Shown here piece by piece: positions 43,680 through 52,040 of a DNA stretch of 64,000 nt. The stretch is taken from the NCBI GenBank assembly GCA_002422605.1, contig DISW01000023.1:1-64000 (forward strand). The letters are read 5' to 3'. The stretch comes from Bacteriovoracaceae bacterium UBA6200 (GTDB lineage: Bacteria; Bdellovibrionota; Bacteriovoracia; Bacteriovoracales; Bacteriovoracaceae). The notes below the pieces were generated by a model, which saw only the letters and a list, made by a program, of their open reading frames with translations, made no database searches and had not been told where the DNA came from. The position numbers and the translations under genes are program-made. The number at the start of each line of letters is the position of its first letter. Position 1 is the first letter of the stretch.

Positions 43680-44909
43680 TTCGGCCGTAATTCCAATATT
43701 CCGAGGGGAGAGTTCTTCATTGAAGAATTCTTCCACTCTGACTTTGTAACCTTGTTCTTCCAGATAAATCGCCCGATCCAGTAAGAGATAAAGTTCCAGC
43801 ACTCTTCCCAGGGCATTCCGGATGAGTCCGGCCATTAACATGCGTTCAATGAGAATTTGAAGTTCCGGATTTTTAAAAAATGAATTGAGTTCTTCCAGGG
43901 AATGTTTGGGGGTGAGATTGATTCTTTTAAACTGCTCCAGAACGTAATGACCAAATGCTTCGTCATAAAGTCTTGGAACTGAGTTTCCTAAGGTCATGAG
44001 TTCTTTTTGGTTATAGTGATCATGAAGAAGGATATGAATGGCATAACGATAAAACTTCACTTTAAGTTTTAGATCGTAATCTTTTTCGGGCATTTTGTTA
44101 TGGGCCCGGCCGGAAAGAGTCAGAGCAAACTTGTTCATCCAGATCTTTCCATGCTCTTTTGCGAAATTTGATATGTTCTGCAAGTCTTCAGTTAGATAGA
44201 GGCTATGGTAGCAGCAGCCGAAGTTGATTAAGGCCGGAACTTTCTTGTGGGAACTCTCTCGGATAATATCCAGCGCCAGGCGGCCGCAGGTGTGAAGACC
44301 TATAGGCATGACCTTCGAGTTAAGAAGGGCCGTAAATTCTGAATCCGGTTCCACTTTCAAATTTTTATACTGAACCTTGTCTTTGCCATAGCGGGACATT
44401 CCCGTTTCCTGAAGATTGGGGTTCATATCTACTGAGGTCACTTCCAGGGAAAAATGATTGTGAAGAGATTGGGCCAGAAGTCCTATGCCGCCGCCAATAT
44501 CAATGACTCTGGGAACATTGAGTCTTTGAGCGACTGCATTCACATGGGGAATGAGGCTTTTAATTTCATGTTGTTTTTTTACAGTCATGAAAAGCCAGGT
44601 CCGAGCATCCCCCTCTGGTTCAGGATAGGAGGGGGCCCGATCCAAAGAGCTGAGTTCCTGAATCTTTTGGTAGAAATCGAGAAGCGATGGTTCCCGAACA
44701 AGTCTTTCAACGTCTTTCTTCTCAAGTTTAATGACGTCACTTTTGTTTCGTATAGATCTAAGATCTTCAATCCATGCCATAGGGTATCCTTCCAGAGGAT
44801 TGGGATACATTAGCATGATTTCGTTTTGCCATATTTCCTGATATGGTTTTAAGAAATCCCGAATCTGGATCAAACGATGACGGTAGTCCATAGAGTTGAA
44901 AGGTATCAT
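43671..44909 (-). CDS. METTL25/RRNAD1-like SAM-dependent methyltransferase
   Basis: 412 residues. After a ~115-residue helical N-terminal part comes a Rossmann methyltransferase core: VIDIGGGIGLLAQSL (motif I, ~146), SVDMNPNL (motif II) and GLHTCGRLALDII. INFGCCYHSLYLTE (~228) is the Cys-Cys-Tyr-His signature I associate with eukaryotic METTL25 proteins. A ~180-residue helical C-terminal part follows. The substrate is unknown; an RNA or protein target is plausible. The first ATG is only five bases from the divergent murD start; a second ATG at 44891 is possible. Confidence 0.75.
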   Translation of the reverse strand: MIPFNSMDYRHRLIQIRDFLKPYQEIWQNEIMLMYPNPLEGYPMAWIEDLRSIRNKSDVIKLEKKDVERLVREPSLLDFYQKIQELSSLDRAPSYPEPEGDARTWLFMTVKKQHEIKSLIPHVNAVAQRLNVPRVIDIGGGIGLLAQSLHNHFSLEVTSVDMNPNLQETGMSRYGKDKVQYKNLKVEPDSEFTALLNSKVMPIGLHTCGRLALDIIRESSHKKVPALINFGCCYHSLYLTEDLQNISNFAKEHGKIWMNKFALTLSGRAHNKMPEKDYDLKLKVKFYRYAIHILLHDHYNQKELMTLGNSVPRLYDEAFGHYVLEQFKRINLTPKHSLEELNSFFKNPELQILIERMLMAGLIRNALGRVLELYLLLDRAIYLEEQGYKVRVEEFFNEELSPRNIGITAELI

Positions 44910-44914
44910 AGCTT

Positions 44915-46240
44915 ATGAATAAGATAAATAAAGTGGCCGTATTTGGCATGGGTAAATCCGGAAAAGCAGCAGTTAAGCTTGCCCGCAAACATAAACAAGA
45001 TCTTTATGTGGTTAATCGTGGAGATGCGGCCCTTTGGTTTCAGTCAGAAGGCTTGGACGGGATTTGTAGCTCTTGCTCATGCTTCTCAGAAGAGGATTTT
45101 ACGGCCCACTTTCATAAAATGGATGAGATTGTTATTTCTCCAGGAATTCCTACCACTCATCCGGCGCTTAAAAGGGCCATCGAAAAAGGTGTTCCGATCA
45201 TTTCAGAAATAGAGTACGCCTACCGAGAAACCAAAGATATTCCCGTTATCGCCATAACCGGAACCAATGGAAAAACGACCACCACCACAATGATCAGTGA
45301 AGCTCTTCAGATGGCCGGAAAAAAAGTTTTCTGTGGGGGAAACATTGGTGTTCCTTACTGTGATCTCGCTCTGAGTGAAGAGAAGGTTGATTATGCTGTT
45401 ATTGAAGTTTCAAGTTTTCAGTTGGAAACAATAAAAGAGTTTCACCCTCATATCGGTCTTATCCTGAATGTTTTTCCTAATCACTCTGAGCGCTATGATG
45501 ATGTTCATGACTATGCTCTTGCTAAGTTCAAAATGCTTATGAATATGAATGGGGATGATCACCTGATTCTGGGAACTGAAAATCCTTATCTTGATGAAAT
45601 TAAAAATCATATTTCTCAGAAGAGTTATTTCACTAAAGGTCATCTTCCTGAGGAATTTAAATCTCAATTTGATTTTTCAAAGGCACGGGTCCGTGGAGAA
45701 CATAATGAAGCAAACTTCTATGCAACCTGGAAGGTTTTAAGTCTTCTTGGTATTCCGGATTTGAAGGAATTGTTTCAGAAGTTTATCAATGAATTCTCCG
45801 GAGTCGCTCATCGACTGGAATATGTTCTAACTTGGGAAGGACTCACTCTTTATAACGATGCCAAGTCGACTAACTCTCTTGCAACCACCACGGCCATCAA
45901 AGCCTTTGAGGGAAGTTCTGAGCCTTTATACCTCATTCTAGGAGGGAAACTCAGAAATGAGAGTGATAAGCTCTTGCCTGATCTTTTGCCGTATAAAGAT
46001 AAAATCACCAGGATATTTACCGTTGGAGATGTGACTGAAAGACTTTTTGATGAGTTGGAAAAAGATTTTGTTGTAGAGAAGGGGCATGATTTAAAGACTG
46101 TTTTAGAAAAGGCGCGAGAGCAGAAGCTTAAAGGTCATTTAGTTTTCTCTCCGGCATTTCCTTCGTTTGATCAATTTAAAAATTATGTCGATCGAGGAGA
46201 GAAGTTTAAAGAATGGGCAAGAGAAGTTTTTAGCGTCTAG
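44915..46240 (+). CDS. murD: UDP-N-acetylmuramoylalanine--D-glutamate ligase
   Basis: A 441-residue Mur ligase that adds D-Glu to UDP-MurNAc-Ala in the cytoplasmic phase of peptidoglycan synthesis. The N-terminal UDP-binding domain starts VAVFGMGKSGKAAVKLA. The central domain has the P-loop ITGTNGKTTTTTM (~112), and VFPNHSERYDD and YNDAKSTNSLATTTA mark the later ATP- and substrate-binding regions. It sits outside any mur/fts cluster. Its ribosome site (GAAAGG) lies inside the first codons of the divergent methyltransferase gene, so any promoter must overlap that gene. Confidence 0.95.
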   Translation: MNKINKVAVFGMGKSGKAAVKLARKHKQDLYVVNRGDAALWFQSEGLDGICSSCSCFSEEDFTAHFHKMDEIVISPGIPTTHPALKRAIEKGVPIISEIEYAYRETKDIPVIAITGTNGKTTTTTMISEALQMAGKKVFCGGNIGVPYCDLALSEEKVDYAVIEVSSFQLETIKEFHPHIGLILNVFPNHSERYDDVHDYALAKFKMLMNMNGDDHLILGTENPYLDEIKNHISQKSYFTKGHLPEEFKSQFDFSKARVRGEHNEANFYATWKVLSLLGIPDLKELFQKFINEFSGVAHRLEYVLTWEGLTLYNDAKSTNSLATTTAIKAFEGSSEPLYLILGGKLRNESDKLLPDLLPYKDKITRIFTVGDVTERLFDELEKDFVVEKGHDLKTVLEKAREQKLKGHLVFSPAFPSFDQFKNYVDRGEKFKEWAREVFSV

Positions 46241-46391
46241 TGATATGGTTCTTGTAGCTTTCATCGATGGCAGCAGGTGAGCGTTCATCATAAGTTTCAG
46301 GTGCCTTTTCTGCCATTGCCGTTTCAAAAGAAATTTTGGCGATAAAGAATACCATTAATACCATGACGATTGAACCTAGTTTGATGGTCAT
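46230..46391 (-). CDS. Small single-helix membrane protein, 53 residues
   Basis: A short reading frame encoding MTIKLGSIVMVLMVFFIAKI, one strong membrane helix, then ~30 polar residues ending NHITRR. GGAG sits four bases before the ATG. Nothing on the other strand competes for this space except the last 11 bases of murD. The stop lies inside the murD end, the same tail-to-tail overlap seen at other convergent pairs here. It could be a small envelope or cytochrome-oxidase-like accessory subunit, but there is no family evidence. Confidence 0.55.
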   Translation of the reverse strand: MTIKLGSIVMVLMVFFIAKISFETAMAEKAPETYDERSPAAIDESYKNHITRR

Positions 46392-46484
46392 AAATCTCCA
46401 GCTGTAACAATCAAGTTTGTTTGTGTCTGGAAGTTCTATCGGCTTAATATCAGGAAAACCTTAGTATCTTTAGTCAGTTTTTCT

Positions 46485-47678
46485 TTAACTCATTGCCAAC
46501 TTTTTAAGGCGCTCCTGAAAATCCTGGATGTCTGCTTGATTATGATAAAGACCAAGTCCAAAACGGAGCCGATTTCCCCTGCGATCGTTAAGAATCCCTT
46601 TATCCCTTAAGATTTGTTGAATAACTTCTCCTTCCTCCGGGTTCCGTGTGGAATAAGTAAGGAAATGGCCATGCCAATCGAGGTCCTTAAAAAGGGGGGT
46701 GAGATTAAATCTTTGGAGAAAGCTTTTCGGCATGACCCTAATAAACTCCTCCTGAAGGGCCTTCACATGGGCATGTATGGAAGGAACCGTAAGGCCTAAC
46801 TTTTCAAATAAATCCCAAGTGGCATTAAAGCGATAGAGGCCTGAAGGATCTTGAGTTGAACCCATGAAGGCCATGCCATCACTGGAGTATCCGACTTCAC
46901 TTCCTGGATTATGGGAAAGGTGAGCGTATTCAGCAAACCATCCTGTATAGGCCGGACGCCATTCACCCTTTGGGATAACCATAAAAGCTGAGCCTTCTCC
47001 TCCCTGGGCGTATTTATATCCGCCGCCGAGATAGAAGATTTTTCCTTCAAAGGGGCCAAGGTTTGTCGGCAATGCCGCAAAAGCATGATAGCCATCCACC
47101 ACCATCAGAGTTGTTGAGCTTTTTGCCTCTAAAAGTTCCATTAGCTCTGAGTCTGTCAGAGCTAATCCTGAATCAAAAAAAACCTGACTGATAAAGAAAA
47201 TATCAGGTGAATTTTTTAATTTATTTTTTAGGTCATCAAGGAAGGCACGCCGATCACTTAAAAGTAAATCAGTAGTGACAGTCGTTAGGCTGACTTCCGG
47301 AAGTTCTTTTAGTCTTAGAATTTGTCTTTTCCATGAGTGGAATTCGCTGGTGGTAGTTAGAACCGACAAAGCACTTCTACCTAAAAAAAGAGAAAGCAGG
47401 CGGCTCGTGAGCTCATGAGTATTGGGAGCAAAAGCAATTTGTTGTTCGTCTTTTAGATTTAAAATCTTAGCGATGTGCTTTTGAGTTTTGGGAATAATCT
47501 GTGAAAAAATTTTATTCCACTTTTCATCACTGGTCTTTGCACAGTCATCCCAATATTCAATTTGTGCTTCACGTGTCACATCAGGCCAGAAGTGATGGGA
47601 ATGAGCAGCCAAATGAAGATTTGTTCCATGACCTTTTAAAAAACGAGAATAATGTTTTTTAAGATCGGAATGAATCAT
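46485..47678 (-). CDS. kynU: Kynureninase-like PLP enzyme
   Basis: 397 residues of the class V aminotransferase fold: FAPNTHELTSRLLSLF (~82, phosphate loop), VVDGYHAFAALP (~190, Asp and His near PLP) and YLGGGYKYAQGGEGS (~213), whose Lys should bind PLP. The C-terminal RLRFGLGLYHNQADI is typical of kynureninases. It would cleave kynurenine to anthranilate and alanine. The assignment rests mainly on its overlap of 20 bases with the tryptophan 2,3-dioxygenase gene, which supplies the upstream step. Another class V role is possible. Confidence 0.72.
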   Translation of the reverse strand: MIHSDLKKHYSRFLKGHGTNLHLAAHSHHFWPDVTREAQIEYWDDCAKTSDEKWNKIFSQIIPKTQKHIAKILNLKDEQQIAFAPNTHELTSRLLSLFLGRSALSVLTTTSEFHSWKRQILRLKELPEVSLTTVTTDLLLSDRRAFLDDLKNKLKNSPDIFFISQVFFDSGLALTDSELMELLEAKSSTTLMVVDGYHAFAALPTNLGPFEGKIFYLGGGYKYAQGGEGSAFMVIPKGEWRPAYTGWFAEYAHLSHNPGSEVGYSSDGMAFMGSTQDPSGLYRFNATWDLFEKLGLTVPSIHAHVKALQEEFIRVMPKSFLQRFNLTPLFKDLDWHGHFLTYSTRNPEEGEVIQQILRDKGILNDRRGNRLRFGLGLYHNQADIQDFQERLKKLAMS

Positions 47679-48756
47679 AAACGATATCCAGTTGGCCCTT
47701 AAGAGTGCTTGGGAGAGTTGGGATCATGTTCTTAGGAATGAGGAAGGTCGCAAGATTGAATAAATCAACAAAAGCGCGATTTCTCTCGGTCGTTGATTTC
47801 AAATAATCATGACCAGAAGAACCGCCTGTTCCAATCTTTGTTCCTAAAATTCTTTGAACCATAATGGCATGACGATATCGCCAAGTGGTAAATTTCTCAT
47901 CTACTTCCACCAGTGTGTTCAAAATATTAAAAGGCATTTGAAGGGCCGGATAATCCCGATAAAGATAAATGAAGACCGCTGATAGCATGGCCTTCTGAGA
48001 GAGGCGAACTTTACCTTCGGCGCGCATTTTATCATAAAGATCAGAATTAAGAAGAGTGTTGAAGGTTTCTTCAGTTAGTCCTAGATTCCTTAACTCCATG
48101 GCACGAGTGGTATCATTGAGACCAGGGTTCTTTGAGATGATCTCTCGGTCCTGAGTAAGCATTTGTTTTACGGCCTTAGAGTATTCACCCCAAAAATCAA
48201 ATTCACCATGAAGTTTAAAAGGCATGCGCTCAAGCCATGCTTCTAATAATTCAAAAATACTGATCTTGTTTTCAGTCTCAGTTAATTTGCTTCTATCTTC
48301 TTGAGTGAGACGAGAAGTAAAAAATTGTTTTTCTACTTCCATTCTATGATGGGCCTTAATTCCTAAGGTCGCTTCTACTAAACGAAACTGTAGACTTTGG
48401 AATCCGGAAGCAGGAACCAAATAATCCCTGAATTCCATAAAATCCAAAGTGGTCATGGTTTCCATCACCTGAATCTGATCGATAAGAATCTGTTGGATTT
48501 TAGTCACTCTTTCCAGACGGGATTTAATGACGGAAAGATCTGTGGAAGGAACAAAAGGCTTCAACATGATTTCTCGAATAGAATCCAATTCGTGAAGAAC
48601 TTGTTTAAACCATAATTCGTAAGTTTGGTGAATAATGATGAAAAGTGTTTCATCATGGGCAGCAGTGCCATATTTTTCGCTCTCAGGAGCCTGAGCATTA
48701 AGAATTTTAGGGAGTTGTAAGTAATCGCCGTAATAAACTGGATGTTGAATTTTCAT
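47659..48756 (-). CDS. kynA: Tryptophan 2,3-dioxygenase
   Basis: A 365-residue heme enzyme that opens the indole ring of tryptophan to N-formylkynurenine. Family stretches: VYYGDYLQLPKIL (N-terminus), HDETLFIIIHQTYELWFKQV (~39, with the active-site His), PASGFQSLQFRLVE (~110), RHAIMVQRILG and GTGGSSGHDYLKST (~315). I start at ATG 48756, which has AAGG five bases upstream; the in-frame ATG at 48828 would add 24 unrelated residues and overlap the divergent gene. No arylformamidase gene is adjacent. Confidence 0.94.
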   Translation of the reverse strand: MKIQHPVYYGDYLQLPKILNAQAPESEKYGTAAHDETLFIIIHQTYELWFKQVLHELDSIREIMLKPFVPSTDLSVIKSRLERVTKIQQILIDQIQVMETMTTLDFMEFRDYLVPASGFQSLQFRLVEATLGIKAHHRMEVEKQFFTSRLTQEDRSKLTETENKISIFELLEAWLERMPFKLHGEFDFWGEYSKAVKQMLTQDREIISKNPGLNDTTRAMELRNLGLTEETFNTLLNSDLYDKMRAEGKVRLSQKAMLSAVFIYLYRDYPALQMPFNILNTLVEVDEKFTTWRYRHAIMVQRILGTKIGTGGSSGHDYLKSTTERNRAFVDLFNLATFLIPKNMIPTLPSTLKGQLDIVYDSFRS

Positions 48757-48811
48757 AAAAGCCTTCACAAGTATAAGAGAGGGGAGTATTTTTATGGGAC
48801 GAGGATATTGT

Positions 48812-50572
48812 ATGAAAAAAACGTTCACTCTTTCAAATCAAACTATTAAATCAAACATTCAAACGCTTAAAAATGTTATGACGGAGCGTGGCCTAGATGG
48901 GATGTATATCTCAAGTTTCGACCCGTTCCTAAATGAATATGTTCCATTAGAAGATAATCATCGCTTCTATATCACTGGTTTTACAGGCTCAATGGCAGAA
49001 GTTCTCGTTCCTGTGAATGGAAAAGTCCGTCTTTACGTGGATGGACGCTATCATGAACAGGCCGACCTTGAAGTTGATGCTCAAGAAGTAGAAGTGGTTA
49101 AAGTGGGCGGAGATTCATCTACAACTGCTGAATTGGCCCAAGACGTAAAGAAATTGGGAATTAAGAAATTAGGTTACGAAGCTGATCGAACAGCTTTGGG
49201 GTATTTGAATAAACTCTCTCAAAATGCAGGACAAACCATACCGCTTGAAGGTGGGGAACTTGCGAAGTCCATTTCTTTTGAAGGTCTTCCGGCACTACCA
49301 GAAATTCAATTTGTTCCACGGGAATGGAGAGGGCGGGATACTTTAGAAAAAACTCGGGCGATTTTCCAGAATGATAAACAGGCGATGTATCTAACAGCAT
49401 TGGATTCAATTGCATGGATTACAAATTGCCGTGGATATCATCTTCCTTATCTTTCAAGTTTTTATGCGAAAGCGTTGGTGACGAGAGAAAAAGTTTATGT
49501 CTTCGTGACTCCTGAGACACCAGTCTCTGATAAATGTAAGAAAGAAATTGGAATTGAATGGATCAGTCTTCCTTACAGCGATCTTTTAAAAGAATTAGAT
49601 CGTCTACAGAACACTCTACACTTAGATGAAGTTTGGTTTGATCCAAGCATGTTAAACAGTTCTGATTTCGGCATGCTTCTTAAGGTCTTTGGGACTGATC
49701 GTTTAAAAGAAAAAGCTGGTGGCCTTTATGACTACCAATCAATTAAAGAGCCGGTCGAAATCAAACAAATGGATGCTTCTTTCAGAAAAGCAGATACAGC
49801 GATTTTTAATACCGTTAAATGGGTTAAAGATTCTATTAAAGAAGGTAAACGCATCACTGAACTTGATCTTTATAACCAGACAACGGTTAAGTACAAAGAG
49901 CAAGGGGCCTATGATCAAAGCTTCAATACTATTGCAGGTGTGGGGGCGAATGGATCAATTGTCCATTATGGAAATCCATCGGATGAAGTTGTGATTAAGG
50001 CCGAAGATATGATTCTTTTAGATTCTGGCGGCTACTTCGATGGCGGTTGGGCAACTGATACCACCAGAACTTTTTTCGGTTCTTCACAAAATGCTGATCC
50101 AAAAATGAAAGAAATGTACACCTTAGTGCTTAAGGGACTTCTGGCCGTTCAGTCAGCAGTATTCCCTGTGGGAACCAAGGGGAACGTGCTTGACGGTTTG
50201 GCCCGCAATAGCATGAGAAAACATGGTTACGATTACAGTCATGGAACTGGCCATGGGGTAGGGGTTCATGTTCATGAACCAGGGGTTAGAATCTCAACTA
50301 TTTCAAATGTGCCTATGAAGGCCGGACAAGTTGTGTCTATTGAGCCTGGGATTTATGTTCCTGGATTCGGTGGAGTTCGTTTAGAGAATATTGCTTGGGT
50401 AGAAAATCATCCGAAGTTCTCTAACATGCTTCATTTTGTGCCTTTCGTTTTCATCGGCTTTGATCCAGCACTTATCAATATGGAACTTCTTAACTCAGAA
50501 GAGAAAGTTCTTTTAGAAGAGTATGAAGCTGAATGTTCACGTCGCGGAACGAGCTTTCGAACTCTTAAGTAG
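48812..50572 (+). CDS. Xaa-Pro aminopeptidase (aminopeptidase P), three-domain type
   Basis: 586 residues with two creatinase-like N-terminal domains and a pita-bread metallopeptidase domain. Dinuclear metal ligands are all present: Asp in LLDSGGYFDGG, Asp in ATDTTRTFF, His in GTGHGVGVHVHEPG, and Glu in SIEPGIYVPG and GVRLENIAW. It removes N-terminal residues before proline in the cytoplasm. GAGGAT five bases before ATG 48812 sets the start; an ATG at 48794 has no such site. The C-terminal 36 bases overlap the convergent matrixin gene. It is divergent from kynA. Confidence 0.93.
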   Translation: MKKTFTLSNQTIKSNIQTLKNVMTERGLDGMYISSFDPFLNEYVPLEDNHRFYITGFTGSMAEVLVPVNGKVRLYVDGRYHEQADLEVDAQEVEVVKVGGDSSTTAELAQDVKKLGIKKLGYEADRTALGYLNKLSQNAGQTIPLEGGELAKSISFEGLPALPEIQFVPREWRGRDTLEKTRAIFQNDKQAMYLTALDSIAWITNCRGYHLPYLSSFYAKALVTREKVYVFVTPETPVSDKCKKEIGIEWISLPYSDLLKELDRLQNTLHLDEVWFDPSMLNSSDFGMLLKVFGTDRLKEKAGGLYDYQSIKEPVEIKQMDASFRKADTAIFNTVKWVKDSIKEGKRITELDLYNQTTVKYKEQGAYDQSFNTIAGVGANGSIVHYGNPSDEVVIKAEDMILLDSGGYFDGGWATDTTRTFFGSSQNADPKMKEMYTLVLKGLLAVQSAVFPVGTKGNVLDGLARNSMRKHGYDYSHGTGHGVGVHVHEPGVRISTISNVPMKAGQVVSIEPGIYVPGFGGVRLENIAWVENHPKFSNMLHFVPFVFIGFDPALINMELLNSEEKVLLEEYEAECSRRGTSFRTLK

Positions 50573-51388
50573 TCTCAATACTTCAAACAATAAAACATAA
50601 AATCCCAGGGTAATCATCGTGAAGAAAAACGGTGAATTGCCCGGTGGATTTTTTTTATCAGTACTGATGGTGCCACAGCTGCCTAAAAGGCCATCACTGA
50701 GTCCAAACGCATCTCCAGAGATAGGATAGAGATAGCTAATTCCATCGATATCATCCTGGCCTAAATGTTTACGTTGATTGACTGTCCGATAAAACATCAG
50801 GGCAGCTGTATCTTCAGTATGGCCAAGACCTAAGGCGTGACCAATTTCATGGGCGATGACGCCAATCTTATCTTGTTTGGATAGGTTGCCGAAAGTCGCA
50901 CTGGACTCATTAATAAGGATCATAGCACCAACAATTTTTTTGCCAGAAAATTTATTGGGAATGGTCACTGCAAGTACATTGGAGCCACCAAAATTAAGAT
51001 TATTATTGTTACAAGCGATGGTGATTTCTTTGGTCGGAGGAATGATCCCTTTCATGGGGTCAAGGCCTCCAGCGGTATCAGCTTCAGAAATACATTCCTC
51101 GTCTGTAGGGGAGCATAATCTCCCTTCGTTAATGTTACTTATAGACTGGGAAAAGCCACCTGACTCCAGACGAAGTGAAGCCGTTGGGACTGTATTCCAA
51201 AAATCATCGATCGCCGGATCAATGAGGGACTCGAGATCGTTGACCGTGATCTGATTTACCGGACAAACTGTACCAGCATCAACAAAAACTTTAACACTTG
51301 AACTTTTAAAAGAAGCTCCGAAGTTATTATTTAGCGTATAGGCATGAACTGATGAAATAAAAGGAAGAAGGAGAAGAAGATATTTCAT
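50537..51388 (-). CDS. Exported matrixin-type metallopeptidase with C-terminal anchor
   Basis: 283 residues. A signal peptide (MKYLLLLLPFISSVHA) leads to a compact metzincin domain with HEIGHALGLGHTED (~178, HExxHxxGxxH zinc site) and a following Met in ALMFYR as the Met-turn. After the domain there is a Cys-containing linker (LLGSCGTIS), a Pro/Gly/Asn stretch, one membrane helix (FFFTMITLGFYVLLFEV) and a basic end (KSSKARS). That order is typical of sorting or anchoring tails. The gene starts with an ATGA overlap on the upstream outer-membrane-like gene, so they form an operon. Confidence 0.85.
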   Translation of the reverse strand: MKYLLLLLPFISSVHAYTLNNNFGASFKSSSVKVFVDAGTVCPVNQITVNDLESLIDPAIDDFWNTVPTASLRLESGGFSQSISNINEGRLCSPTDEECISEADTAGGLDPMKGIIPPTKEITIACNNNNLNFGGSNVLAVTIPNKFSGKKIVGAMILINESSATFGNLSKQDKIGVIAHEIGHALGLGHTEDTAALMFYRTVNQRKHLGQDDIDGISYLYPISGDAFGLSDGLLGSCGTISTDKKNPPGNSPFFFTMITLGFYVLLFEVLRLLKSSKARSAT

Positions 51389-51972
51389 TGCTTATGATCC
51401 CAATAGTAGGTGAAGAAAAGAGTATAAGAGACCTGGCGTTTGTCTTTCATAAAGACAGAGTAGATGTAGGTTTGAAGTCTTACTGCCCATTCATCCCATA
51501 CAGCTTCGGCCCCAAAATCCAATGTATTATTTAAACTTGAGCGGTTTTCATCTGGGTAATAAAATTTTGACGTCTCATTTCCATTATTAATATTGGTAGA
51601 ACCGCCTCGGCCATGTTGGTTTTGCCAGAGAAGAGAAGTTCCCGCTCTTAAACGCATCCATTCCAGAACGCTATAACCGAAGTCGGCCCGGAACATGAAC
51701 GTATTTTTAATGACCCGGTCACTTCCGGCTTTTTGAGGAAGAACCCAGTTAAATTCCGGAAGAAAAAACCACTGTTCAGTCATATTTAATTTAAGACCTG
51801 CGCCTAAGGTAGGGGCAAAATCAAATTTTCTCGTTCCGCCTGAGGAATCACTTTGAACCTTGTCATAGAATTCGGTGTGCGATCCCACATTAAAAAAGAT
51901 CGTGTCTATCTGACCCAAAGCAGAAGCAGATAAAGAGACCAGAAGCATCCAGAAAAATACAAGTTTAGTCAT
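51385..51972 (-). CDS. Small outer-membrane beta-barrel-like protein
   Basis: 195 residues: a signal peptide (MTKLVFFWMLLVSLSASALG), then alternating short strands rich in Tyr, Trp and Phe (FLPEFNWVLPQKAG, MFRADFGYSVLEWMRLRAGT, WAVRLQTYIYSVFM) consistent with an eight-strand outer-membrane barrel. No specific family is recognised. It is translationally coupled by ATGA to the matrixin gene and may present or accompany it at the surface. There is no obvious ribosome site before the ATG. Confidence 0.65.
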   Translation of the reverse strand: MTKLVFFWMLLVSLSASALGQIDTIFFNVGSHTEFYDKVQSDSSGGTRKFDFAPTLGAGLKLNMTEQWFFLPEFNWVLPQKAGSDRVIKNTFMFRADFGYSVLEWMRLRAGTSLLWQNQHGRGGSTNINNGNETSKFYYPDENRSSLNNTLDFGAEAVWDEWAVRLQTYIYSVFMKDKRQVSYTLFFTYYWDHKQ

Positions 51973-52040
51973 TGTAAGAGGCTATCAAAAATCCTAACAG
52001 ACCGCTATGATTGTAAAGTAAATTATTTTCGGAGCATTAT

